Shown here piece by piece: positions 44,364 to 51,793 of a stretch of DNA of 57,761 nt. Origin of the DNA: Mesorhizobium sp. (GTDB taxonomy: Bacteria > Pseudomonadota > Alphaproteobacteria > Rhizobiales > Rhizobiaceae); contig SAPZ01000032.1 of the NCBI GenBank assembly GCA_004020875.1, forward strand, positions 1 to 57,761, given 5' to 3'. A program made the position numbers and the translations under genes. Below the pieces are notes generated by a model. It was given only the letters and a program-made list of their open reading frames with translations, had not been told where the DNA came from and ran no database searches. How positions within the stretch are numbered: position 1 is the stretch's first letter; the number at the start of each line of letters is the position of its first letter.

Positions 44364-47300
44364 TTATCTTCTGCGTTCAGGGAGCCACGGCGCCTGGGCT
44401 GGCTGATGAACACCGTCCGCTCGCGCATGTGGGGTCGAATTGATTTGTGCCCAAGTGGAGGCAGGCTCGTCTTCCAACAGTTGCCGCAGTTCCCCTGGCT
44501 CGAACGCCATCATCGGTGGGGAAGCGGGTTCATCCTCCAACAGCTGCCGCAGTTCCCCTGGCTCGAACGCCATCATTGGTGGGGAGGCAGGCTCGTCCTC
44601 CAACAGTTGCCGCAGTTCCCCTGGCTCGAACGCCATCATTGGTGGGGAGGCAGGCTCGTCTTCCAACAGTTGCCGCAGTTCCCCTGGCTCGAATGCCATC
44701 ATCGGTGGGGAGGCGGGTTCATCCTCCAGCAGCTGCCGCGGCTCTTCCTCGTGCGGCAAGCGCCTCCTTAGCCGGTCTTGCAGCGCCTGCCGATCGGCAA
44801 CGAGGTTGTCGAGGGGCAGCGGCTCGTGGTCTGGCCGCTGCCCTTTCACCAATCGTTCAACCAGCGCCCACGTGCCCTCCAGGACAAATACGCCGCAATC
44901 ATAATGGTTCGTCTGTCTGGCCATGGGGGCTGGCGCCAAGGTGGCATTCAGCAGTCCTGCGAGCTGTTTTGCAGGCACGTCGTTATATCCCTCTCGCTGG
45001 AGGGAGTCGTAGTGATAGGCGAACCGCCTTTCCGGGTCGCGGCGATCAACGAGCAGCAGCGACCAATGGGTGCCGGGGCTAGTAGCCGTGCCATTATTCA
45101 CTGGCAAGAACAGGAAGTCGGCTGTGGCGTTGTTTTGATTATAGATGGACTGCAATATGCCTCGAGCGTCTTGCGGCGACGTGTGTCGCAGTAGATGGGA
45201 TACGGAAGGATCCACCAGCCGAGTCCGGGCAGCGAGCGCCGGATTGATCCCCTGCAGTTGCCCCTCCAGCAAATTGTAATCTCTCTGGATATGGGCGTCG
45301 CTCAGCCATTCGGCGGCGCCGAGCACCCGCCCCGTTGCAACGTTGGACGGGGCTGTCGGATCGAGCGCCCCGATCTGAGCCCCAGAGGAACTGGTAGTCA
45401 GTGTGGTCACATCAACCAGTGGAAGGCCGCGGTAGGTGCCTGGCAGCCTAGCGGTTGCTGGCGAGGCGGGTTGGGGAGCTCTTGCCGGTGCCGCTGGCCC
45501 AGCTTCAGCAGCGGCCCCAACGCGCCTGGTGACTGCGTCTGCCGGATGAGCAGAAAGGACAGTTTCGCGCCCGAGCACAATGCGCGGCAGGATATCCCGG
45601 AGGTGAGCCAATGCAGAACTGATACTTAGCCTATTACCATAGGAGACAGCCTTGAAGCTCTCAACATCTTTATCCAGCGATTTGTCGTGAATCCGAGCCG
45701 CAATCCCAAGCTTGTTATTTTGACGCAGGTACTGACTAAAATGTCTAAGAAAATTTGTATAGCCGCCCACGGTATCTGGATTCCGTCCGGTCGCAGGCGC
45801 TGCCAGGTACTCCTTGGTCGAAGCGGCTCTGTAATTTCTAATGAGCTCGGCATCGTCAGGATAGGGGATCACGACAGGGCGAGCCATAATCTGGGCTCCG
45901 CCTGTCGACTTCTTGAGGTAACGCAGTGCGCCAGCCACGGTGGAGGAACCACCCGTACTCTCGTACTCCTTGAGATCCTGATCCAGCGACGAATGGTAAA
46001 GCCGAGCAGCAAACCCTGGCTTGTTGTTTTGAAGGAGCCACCGACTAAAGCCGAAAAGAGAATTTACATTGTAAGTGACCGTGTTCGCTTTGGCCTTACC
46101 CGCGTGGAATGCTGCCCTCAGCCCTTCGATAGCGGTCGCATCGTTGGAATAGACAGGACGCTTGTCGGCACCGTCGGGGACTACAATTGGACGATCCGGC
46201 TGCACTGTCGAGGGCATCGACCCACCACCTCCGGGATGCGGTGCTGGGGTGGATTCGTGCTCATCCCTCTGCCTGACGAGCTGCGCCTCACATTCCGGTG
46301 TAGCCACCTTATGAGGATCCTGCATCGGTTCGATCCCCTCCATCTCCTGCTGCAACCAAGCCAAAGCTTGGCGAGCGGCCTGCGCGGCTTCATCAACCGC
46401 GGAGGATGTCTCCACACCTCTGGCGGACGCCGGCAGAGCCTGCTCCGCCCGCCGTCGAAAGAGCTCTGGCGAGGCGGATTTCTCCGCCCACAATCTGGGC
46501 TGCGTAGCGAGTCCCCGTCCAGATTTATGTGGCACCGCCTCGCTTGGCAGCGGGCTGCTCCTGTCCCGTGCAGCTACCAGCTCCTCCGGGGCGCCCTGGT
46601 CGCCGTGGCGCCAGTTCAAGTGAGGGACGGCCTCTCCAAAGTCGGGCGCTTGGTGTTGGTGCGCGGTTGGGGCGAGAGACAATGGTAGATCGGTGCCCTC
46701 CTTATAACCTACCGGCAGGAGCTCCTCTGGCCAATCGAATCCCTGCTGTGGTGCGGTATGCTGAGCAGCGTCGCCACGGGGACGAGCCTCCATGCTGACC
46801 GCGTTTTCCAGATGATTCCCGAGTATAACGCGCGGCGGGTTCTTGCGGAGATAAACCAGCGCAGATTCGATCGGAGCTCCACCATTAGAGGAGGCGGCCT
46901 TGTAGCTCTCAACATCTTTATCCAGCGATTTATCGTAAATGCGACCCGCAATTCCGAGCTTGTCATTTTGACGTAGGTAATGACTGAAATGGTTAAGAGC
47001 AGTTGCGTAGCCGCTCGCGGATCTGAAATGTCTGGTGAGCGCGGCGTCGTCAGGATGGGGGTTCAGGACAGCGCGACCCACAATCGGGCCGGCTCCGCCC
47101 ATCGACTTCATCAATTGACGCAGTGCGCCAGCCACGGTGGAGGAACCACCCCTACTCTCGTACTCCTCGAGATCCTGGCTCAGCGACGGATGGTAAAGCC
47201 GAGCAGCAAGCCCTGGCTTGTTGTTTTGAAAGAGCCAACGACTAAAGCCGAAAAGAGAATTTGTGCTGCGAGTGACCGTGTCCGGCCTGGCTTTACCCGC

Positions 47301-47810
47301 AAGGAGTGCTGACTTCAGCCCTTCGATGGCGGTGGCATCGTTGGAATAAACAGGACGCTTGTCGGCACCGTCGGGGACCACAATTGGACGATCCGGCTGC
47401 ACTGTCGAGGGCATCGACCCGTCGAGATGCGGTGCTGGGGTGTATTCGTGCTCGTCCCCCTGCATCACAAGTTGCGCCTCCCGTTCCGATGTACCCACCT
47501 GATGGGTGGGGAGTTGCATCATCACGCGAGCGCCTGAGTTGCCAACCTCACCTGGTTGCCGCTCAGTGACAGCATGCTGCAGATTGCTTTGGATCCTCTG
47601 CCTCTTCGTTGGTCTCAACTCACCTTTACCATGCGAGCCATTGACGAGGACCTCCTCGCCTGGCGCACCCATCAACTCGTCCGCCGCCTGCAGTTCGCCC
47701 AAGTGCTGCTCAAAACCGGCTTGGCCGGCCTGTCCGCTTGCTCGTGCGGTACGGCGTGCTGCACCTGCAGCCAAGCTGCCACGATGAATGTCTAGTTTGT
47801 ACGGGTGCAC
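44364..47810 (-). CDS. Type III effector with C-terminal Ulp1/SUMO-protease domain (NopD/Bel2-5-like)
   Basis: A protein of about 1148 residues. The C-terminal third is a C48 cysteine peptidase: candidate triad His in GTHWSLLLVDRR, Asp in YHYDSL and Cys in NHYDCGVFVLEG. Before it lie two long repeats of about 400 residues (listed separately), and after it four to five 21-residue repeats. A tts box ends 10 bases before the first possible GTG, so I take the next GTG at 47810, which follows GAGG; the start is uncertain. Effectors of this layout (NopD and Bel2-5 of Bradyrhizobium) are injected into plant cells and remove SUMO from nuclear proteins. Here function is inferred from domain, repeats and tts box. 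It lies just upstream of traG on the same strand. Confidence 0.85.
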   Translation of the reverse strand: MHPYKLDIHRGSLAAGAARRTARASGQAGQAGFEQHLGELQAADELMGAPGEEVLVNGSHGKGELRPTKRQRIQSNLQHAVTERQPGEVGNSGARVMMQLPTHQVGTSEREAQLVMQGDEHEYTPAPHLDGSMPSTVQPDRPIVVPDGADKRPVYSNDATAIEGLKSALLAGKARPDTVTRSTNSLFGFSRWLFQNNKPGLAARLYHPSLSQDLEEYESRGGSSTVAGALRQLMKSMGGAGPIVGRAVLNPHPDDAALTRHFRSASGYATALNHFSHYLRQNDKLGIAGRIYDKSLDKDVESYKAASSNGGAPIESALVYLRKNPPRVILGNHLENAVSMEARPRGDAAQHTAPQQGFDWPEELLPVGYKEGTDLPLSLAPTAHQHQAPDFGEAVPHLNWRHGDQGAPEELVAARDRSSPLPSEAVPHKSGRGLATQPRLWAEKSASPELFRRRAEQALPASARGVETSSAVDEAAQAARQALAWLQQEMEGIEPMQDPHKVATPECEAQLVRQRDEHESTPAPHPGGGGSMPSTVQPDRPIVVPDGADKRPVYSNDATAIEGLRAAFHAGKAKANTVTYNVNSLFGFSRWLLQNNKPGFAARLYHSSLDQDLKEYESTGGSSTVAGALRYLKKSTGGAQIMARPVVIPYPDDAELIRNYRAASTKEYLAAPATGRNPDTVGGYTNFLRHFSQYLRQNNKLGIAARIHDKSLDKDVESFKAVSYGNRLSISSALAHLRDILPRIVLGRETVLSAHPADAVTRRVGAAAEAGPAAPARAPQPASPATARLPGTYRGLPLVDVTTLTTSSSGAQIGALDPTAPSNVATGRVLGAAEWLSDAHIQRDYNLLEGQLQGINPALAARTRLVDPSVSHLLRHTSPQDARGILQSIYNQNNATADFLFLPVNNGTATSPGTHWSLLLVDRRDPERRFAYHYDSLQREGYNDVPAKQLAGLLNATLAPAPMARQTNHYDCGVFVLEGTWALVERLVKGQRPDHEPLPLDNLVADRQALQDRLRRRLPHEEEPRQLLEDEPASPPMMAFEPGELRQLLEDEPASPPMMAFEPGELRQLLEDEPASPPMMAFEPGELRQLLEDEPASPPMMAFEPGELRQLLEDEPASTWAQINSTPHARADGVHQPAQAPWLPERRR
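44460..44744 (-). repeat. Tandem 63-bp repeats at effector C-terminus
   Basis: Four full copies plus a partial copy of a 63-bp unit encode ELRQLLEDEPASPPMMAFEP. DNA copies are nearly identical, differing at a few silent positions (for example aac/agc and catcat/catcgg variants), which implies recent expansion. Copy number is expected to vary among strains. Confidence 0.92.
45560..47410 (-). repeat. Large internal duplication in the effector gene
   Basis: Two blocks offset by about 1.2 kb encode the same module order: a linker with DEHEYTPAPH or DEHESTPAPH and SMPSTVQPDRPIVVPDGADK, then VYSNDATAIEGL, SLFGFSRWLFQNNKPGLAARLYH, then HYLRQNDKLGIAGRIYDKSLDKDVES. Each block itself contains two related units of about 90 residues, so the basic unit appears four times. 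Around 46140 and 47345 the DNA is close to identical over more than 70 bases. Confidence 0.88.
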
Positions 47811-47843
47811 GCTATCCTCACTTCCACAGATCACATGAGCAAC

Positions 47844-47874
47844 CTACTCAGGCAAGCTTTCGAGAGGCTGACGA
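47844..47874 (-). promoter_or_regulatory. tts box (TtsI site) upstream of the effector
   Basis: On the minus strand the sequence starts TCGTCAGCCTCTCGAAAGCT and continues TGCCTGAGTA, matching the tts box consensus (TCGTCAG, then TCGAAAGC). TtsI binds such boxes to activate rhizobial type III secretion genes in response to flavonoids and NodD. The position directly upstream of the effector gene supports its secretion by a type III system. ttsI and the secretion apparatus itself are not in the window. Confidence 0.85.
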
Positions 47875-48624
47875 GGTCCGCCGCCGCGGAAGGCGAAGGC
47901 TGGTTTTCTGCTCAGCGGTTGACGGCCTCGCGTGTTGCGGCCGCGCCGGGTATCACGCCAATCAATCTGAATAGTCGATGCGTCAAACGAACCAGGATGG
48001 GATTTTCGTAGCGGGGCTGCTCTACTCACTCTTGTCCTGAGGGCAGAATTCAACCATATCGCCGAGCAACTGGATGCCGATTGGATACCCGATCCGGAAA
48101 GCTTCAGCTCCTATGTGACGCGATGATGAGGCCTGGTCTCGCAGCGGCATGCGTTCCGAGAGATGCTGCACCAGGTACGAGGCGACCTTATCCAACAAGG
48201 CACCACTTGCGCTGTTTTGTGGAGACGAGCGTCGGCATGCATCCATGCGGGTGCTTGAGTGGTGAAGACTCTGAACGACGGTTCCTATGGCGCTGCCGGC
48301 GCAATCAGCTGCTTGGGGACGCGTGACGCAGATCAAAGCTCCCCTTGCCGAGCACGGAGCAGGCGAGTGAGAGAGCAGATGAATAGGCGTGTCGCCAATA
48401 TTTTCGCATTGCTCTAATCGATTATAGTTGTGAGGAGCAATTTGAGACCATTTACTTGCGGCTCAAGTCACCCATAAAAGAAGGCAAGCACCGATTCGGT
48501 AGCTTATCCCCTGTCTTTCGCGTACTCGCGGCCGTGGCGCCGGGTGAACGATTGAAGACCGCCGGTCTCACTCGCAGGTGGGTGCCAGGGCGTGGGGCGG
48601 TTGGCAAGCCACAGGAGTAGGACA
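47875..48624. other. Intergenic region upstream of the ubiquitin-like cassette
   Basis: About 750 bases between the effector tts box and the DUF2604 gene. One minus-strand frame ending at 48022 contains a plausible protein tail (ALLDKVASYLVQHLSERMPL then IGYPIGIQLLGDMVEF), listed separately with low confidence. The rest, including the A+T-richer 48400-48500 stretch, is expected to hold the cassette promoter, but I could not fix -35 and -10 elements. Confidence 0.45.
48022..48240 (-). CDS. Possible small hypothetical protein or remnant
   Basis: A minus-strand frame (ATG nearest at 48336 or internal) ends with LLDKVASYLVQHLSERMPLRD and AFRIGYPIGIQLLGDMVEFCP, which reads like a real amphipathic small protein rather than random translation. 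I do not recognise a family. There is no clear ribosome site and the upstream part looks unstructured. It could be a remnant of a larger gene lost at the cargo junction. Confidence 0.25.
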   Translation of the reverse strand, partial: ACRRSSPQNSASGALLDKVASYLVQHLSERMPLRDQASSSRHIGAEAFRIGYPIGIQLLGDMVEFCPQDKSE

Positions 48625-48921
48625 ATGTCGAAGGATTCGGGTAAGGGCGATAATCACGGCGGCGGACCGGGCAAGATCGAGATCACGGTGGTGGTGAACG
48701 GCCAGCCCACGCAGGTCGAAGCCAATCCCAACCAGCCGCTTCACGTCATTCGTACCAAAGCCCTTGAGAACACGCAGAATGTCGCCCAACCAGCCGAGAA
48801 TTGGGAATTCAAGGATGAGGCCGGCAACTTGCTCGACGTCGACAAGAAGCTTGGCGATTTCGGTTTCCCGAATACTGTGACCCTGTTCCTCAGCCTGAAG
48901 GCGGGCGTCGCAGGTGCCTAA
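48625..48921 (+). CDS. Ubiquitin-like modifier protein (DUF2604 type)
   Basis: A 98-residue protein with a flexible Gly-rich N-terminus (about residues 1-16) and a beta-grasp-like domain: KIEITVVVNGQPTQVEANPNQPLHVI, then ENWEFKDEAGNLLDVDKKLGDFGFPNTVTLFLSLKAG. This layout and position match the DUF2604 ubiquitin-like family. The tail ends KAGVAGA rather than in Gly-Gly, so maturation may need removal of the final Ala. First gene of a four-gene operon with CEHH-motif, JAB and E1 genes. Such operons are described as bacterial ubiquitin-like conjugation systems, some with anti-phage activity; that function here is inferred. Confidence 0.82.
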   Translation: MSKDSGKGDNHGGGPGKIEITVVVNGQPTQVEANPNQPLHVIRTKALENTQNVAQPAENWEFKDEAGNLLDVDKKLGDFGFPNTVTLFLSLKAGVAGA

Positions 48922-49531
48922 ACCCCAAAGTGTGGATCCGGAGGTCTCCCGAGCGAAGTTTGATCGGGAGATCGGCCGGTTCCGGCCATATGCTGATGTC
49001 TATCGGGCTCAGGGCTGCTTCTTGATCGAGGCGACTTTTCCGCGCGCTTTCTTCATTTTCGCCAGCCCCAAGTTAAAGCCACGGGTGGTCAGCGCAGCGA
49101 GCGAGGTCGACTTCACCGACTACGACTTAAGACCACCGTCCGTGGTCTTCGTCGATCCGTTTACGCGTGATCCGATTGCCCGGAAAGATCTATACCTGAA
49201 AATGCTTAGACGTCCGCCGCTGCCCGGAACGCCGCCGGAGATGATAGGAGCTCTCATCCAGCAGAACGCCGTGCCGCTGACGGACTTCATCCAGGCCAAC
49301 AGTCCCGAGGACGAACCATTCCTGTGCATGGCGGGCGTCCGGGAATACCACGACAATCCAGCCCATTCAGGTGATCCATGGCTACTTCATCGGGGTTCTG
49401 GCGAAGGCTGTTTGGCCTTCATCCTGGACAAGATCATCAAGTACGGAATCGTTCCTATAGAGCAGTTGCAGATTCAACTCCAACCGACAATCGTAGGAAT
49501 GGTGGTATCCCCTCAGGCGATACAAGAATGA
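48914..49531 (+). CDS. CEHH-motif protein of the ubiquitin-like cassette
   Basis: A 205-residue protein starting at a GTG that overlaps the end of the ubiquitin-like gene by eight bases. The conserved part FLCMAGVREYHDNPAHSGDPW holds Cys138, Glu144, His146 and His151, the predicted metal-binding CEHH pattern that travels with DUF2604, JAB and E1 genes. The N-terminal half (GCFLIEATFPRAFFIFASPK, PPSVVFVDPFTRDPI) could be an E2-like fold by length and position. No undisputed catalytic E2 Cys is visible; C138 is the candidate. It is coupled to the JAB gene (ATGA overlap). Confidence 0.72.
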   Translation: MPKPQSVDPEVSRAKFDREIGRFRPYADVYRAQGCFLIEATFPRAFFIFASPKLKPRVVSAASEVDFTDYDLRPPSVVFVDPFTRDPIARKDLYLKMLRRPPLPGTPPEMIGALIQQNAVPLTDFIQANSPEDEPFLCMAGVREYHDNPAHSGDPWLLHRGSGEGCLAFILDKIIKYGIVPIEQLQIQLQPTIVGMVVSPQAIQE

Positions 49532-50016
49532 CTGGTTTGAGAGATGTAACGATCGTGACTCTCCCGCGCGGCTGCATCTCGACCACGCATGGGCATCTGC
49601 GCTCAGTTGGTCGCGAGGGCAATGAGGGGATGGCACTTTGGGTCGGCGTTCAGGAAGACCGGCACTTTGCCGTAACAGAGACGGTTATCCCGGCGCAGCG
49701 TCACATTCGAACAAACGATGGCGTTTGCGTGATCGTTGCGGCCGAAGAACTGCACCGGCTCAATGTCTGGCTCTACAAAAGCGGCCTGAAACTCTTGGCC
49801 CAGATTCACAGCCATCCGGGCCGCGCCTACCATTCGACGACGGACGACGCTTATGCGGTTGCTACCACGGTTGGGTGTCTGTCGCTGGTGGTGCCGAATT
49901 TCGCCCGCGAGCCTTTCGATTTTGCTCGGGTCGCCGCCTATCGGCTTGACGAAAAGGCCAAATGGAATGCGCTCCCTCCCGCGGCACTGTCGCGAATGAT
50001 CATGATATCGAGTTGA
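49528..50016 (+). CDS. JAB/MPN metallopeptidase (deubiquitinase-like)
   Basis: A 162-residue JAMM peptidase. Residues QIHSHPGRAYHSTTDD (about 92-107) give the HSH, Ser and Asp of the JAMM zinc site, and Glu33 in EGNEGMALWVG is the likely catalytic glutamate. In related cassettes this enzyme trims the ubiquitin-like precursor and removes conjugates. The ATG at 49528 overlaps the stop of the CEHH gene. Three bases separate it from the E1 gene. Confidence 0.86.
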   Translation: MTGLRDVTIVTLPRGCISTTHGHLRSVGREGNEGMALWVGVQEDRHFAVTETVIPAQRHIRTNDGVCVIVAAEELHRLNVWLYKSGLKLLAQIHSHPGRAYHSTTDDAYAVATTVGCLSLVVPNFAREPFDFARVAAYRLDEKAKWNALPPAALSRMIMISS

Positions 50017-50019
50017 ACA

Positions 50020-51579
50020 ATGGCATTCGCTAACTTCATCGATCGCGCCGCCACGGCGGCATCTCAGGTCCTGGCCGATTTTCATCTGGGAGACTTCAAA
50101 GCAGCTCTTGAAAAGCAGGTCGTGGCAGTCGCCTTCGACCATCAGGCCGCTTCCTGCGCCGAAGGCCAGGCGACATTAGATCTTGCGGTGAGATTGCTCG
50201 CTAGGCTCTACCCGGTTCTGGCGATACTCCCGCTGGACAGCGCGGCGAGCTCTCAAGCCCAAGCGCTGGAGCGCTTGGCAAAGTCGATCAATCCAAAAGT
50301 CGGCATCCGGCGTTCCGGCAAGTCTGCCACCGTCTGCGTCGTTGCAGGGGTAACGCGCCCATCACTCCGGTGCCCGATCTTTTTCGTGGGATCGGACGGT
50401 TGGGCGGCAAAGCTGTCGCGTACGGACCCGGTGGGCTCTGGCCCAAGTCTGCTGCCTTATGGAGCTGGCGCCGCCAGTTGCTTCGGCGCCGCCAACGTCT
50501 TTCGAACTATCTTCGCCGCCCAGTTGACCGGCGCCGAGTTGGACGAAACCATCGACCTCTCGCTATGCAGCTACGACAAGACCAAAGCCGGGGAGGCTGG
50601 CCCGATCGACTTTCCAGTCGACCTTGGCGAAACCCACCTCGTTGGGCTCGGTGCGATAGGCCATGGCTCGCTTTGGGCGCTAGCGAGACAACCCGATCTC
50701 AAGGGTCGTCTGCATGTAATCGATCACGAAGCGATCGAACTCTCAAACCTGCAGCGCTACGCATTGGCCGGCCAGGCGGAGATTGGTATGTCCAAGGCGG
50801 TTCTTGCAGCCACCGCCCTTAGATCGACTGCCCTTGAGGTCGAGGCGCACCCTCTGACGTGGGCAGAATATGTTGCGCGCCGGGGCAATTGGGTCTTCGA
50901 CCAAGTGGGTGTGGCGCTTGACACCGCCGCCGACCGTCTGGCTGTCCAAGGTGCACTGCCGCGATGGATCGCAAACGCTTGGACGCAGGAGCACGATCTC
51001 GGTATCTCCCGGCATGGTTTCGATGACGGCCAGGCTTGCCTTTGTTGCATGTACCTGCCATCCGGAAAATCCAAGGACGAGCACCAGCTGATTGCCGAGG
51101 AACTCGGAATACCGGAAGCACACGAGCAGGTGAAAACGCTCCTGCAGACCAATGCCGGAGTTCCCAACGACTTTGTAGTTCGCGTGGCTACAGCGATGGC
51201 TGTGCCGTTTGAACCGCTAGCCCCGTTTGTCGGCCAGCCCCTGCGCTCCTTTTATCAGCAGGCTATCTGCGGCGGTCTGGTGTTCCAGCTTAGCGAAGGA
51301 AGTCGCCGCGTTCGAACTGTCGTTCCGATGGCCTTTCAGTCGGTGCTTGCCGGGATTATGCTTGCCGCGGATTTGGTCAAACATAGTGCGGGGTTTCCCA
51401 TGAGCCCGACGACGAGCACTCGGGTGAATCTTCTGCGCCCCCTTGGCTCTCACTTGCACGATCCGAAGGCCAAGGACTCCAGCGGCCGCTGCATCTGTAG
51501 CGACGACGATTTCATTGCCGCTTACAGGCGCAAATACGGCGAGCCCGTTGATCAGGTAAGCGATGTCTCGGCCGCCTAA
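50020..51579 (+). CDS. E1-like ThiF family activating enzyme
   Basis: A 519-residue protein. The N-terminal 200 residues form an additional domain I do not recognise with certainty. The C-terminal adenylation domain has GLGAIGHGSLWAL (209-221), the VIDHE Asp235 and LSNLQRY (241-247) typical of ThiF/E1 enzymes. Cys340, Cys342 and Cys343 (ACLCCMYLP) are candidates for the catalytic or zinc-binding cysteines, and a second GRCICSD pair lies near the C-terminus. It would activate the ubiquitin-like protein by adenylation. Last gene of the operon; its stop is followed by the remnant of a relaxase end on the opposite strand. Confidence 0.86.
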   Translation: MAFANFIDRAATAASQVLADFHLGDFKAALEKQVVAVAFDHQAASCAEGQATLDLAVRLLARLYPVLAILPLDSAASSQAQALERLAKSINPKVGIRRSGKSATVCVVAGVTRPSLRCPIFFVGSDGWAAKLSRTDPVGSGPSLLPYGAGAASCFGAANVFRTIFAAQLTGAELDETIDLSLCSYDKTKAGEAGPIDFPVDLGETHLVGLGAIGHGSLWALARQPDLKGRLHVIDHEAIELSNLQRYALAGQAEIGMSKAVLAATALRSTALEVEAHPLTWAEYVARRGNWVFDQVGVALDTAADRLAVQGALPRWIANAWTQEHDLGISRHGFDDGQACLCCMYLPSGKSKDEHQLIAEELGIPEAHEQVKTLLQTNAGVPNDFVVRVATAMAVPFEPLAPFVGQPLRSFYQQAICGGLVFQLSEGSRRVRTVVPMAFQSVLAGIMLAADLVKHSAGFPMSPTTSTRVNLLRPLGSHLHDPKAKDSSGRCICSDDDFIAAYRRKYGEPVDQVSDVSAA

Positions 51580-51673
51580 GCAGACGCGCACCTCTCCGTG
51601 GACGCAGGGGGCGCGGCTTGTGGGCGTGACCATGGGCGCCATTATGACACGCTTGGCCCGCTCCTTTGCCCGC

Positions 51674-51754
51674 CTATCGTCCTCCGCGCATGATCCCTGA
51701 CACCTCCTTGCCGACGTGATGATCCAGCACCAGCCGCCATGGCACCAGAGGCTG
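51674..51754 (-). pseudogene. 3' end of a relaxase gene (remnant)
   Basis: The minus strand encodes QPLVPWRLVLDHHVGKEVSG followed by IMRGGR and a stop. The intact relaxase at 55611-57581 has TLVPWRPVLERHVGKEVSGV at the corresponding place. The two are clearly homologous but not identical, so this is a piece of a different relaxase copy. Nothing else of that gene remains. It lies next to the decayed protease-ATPase pair and shares its orientation. Confidence 0.7.
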
Positions 51755-51793
51755 GTCAAACCTCCGTTGTTGGCCGGTTTGGACAGTGCTGCA

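Noticed and set aside
44460..44744. Regular repeats considered as a CRISPR array
   Set aside because: The 63-bp units are contiguous, in frame with the effector gene and have no unique spacers.
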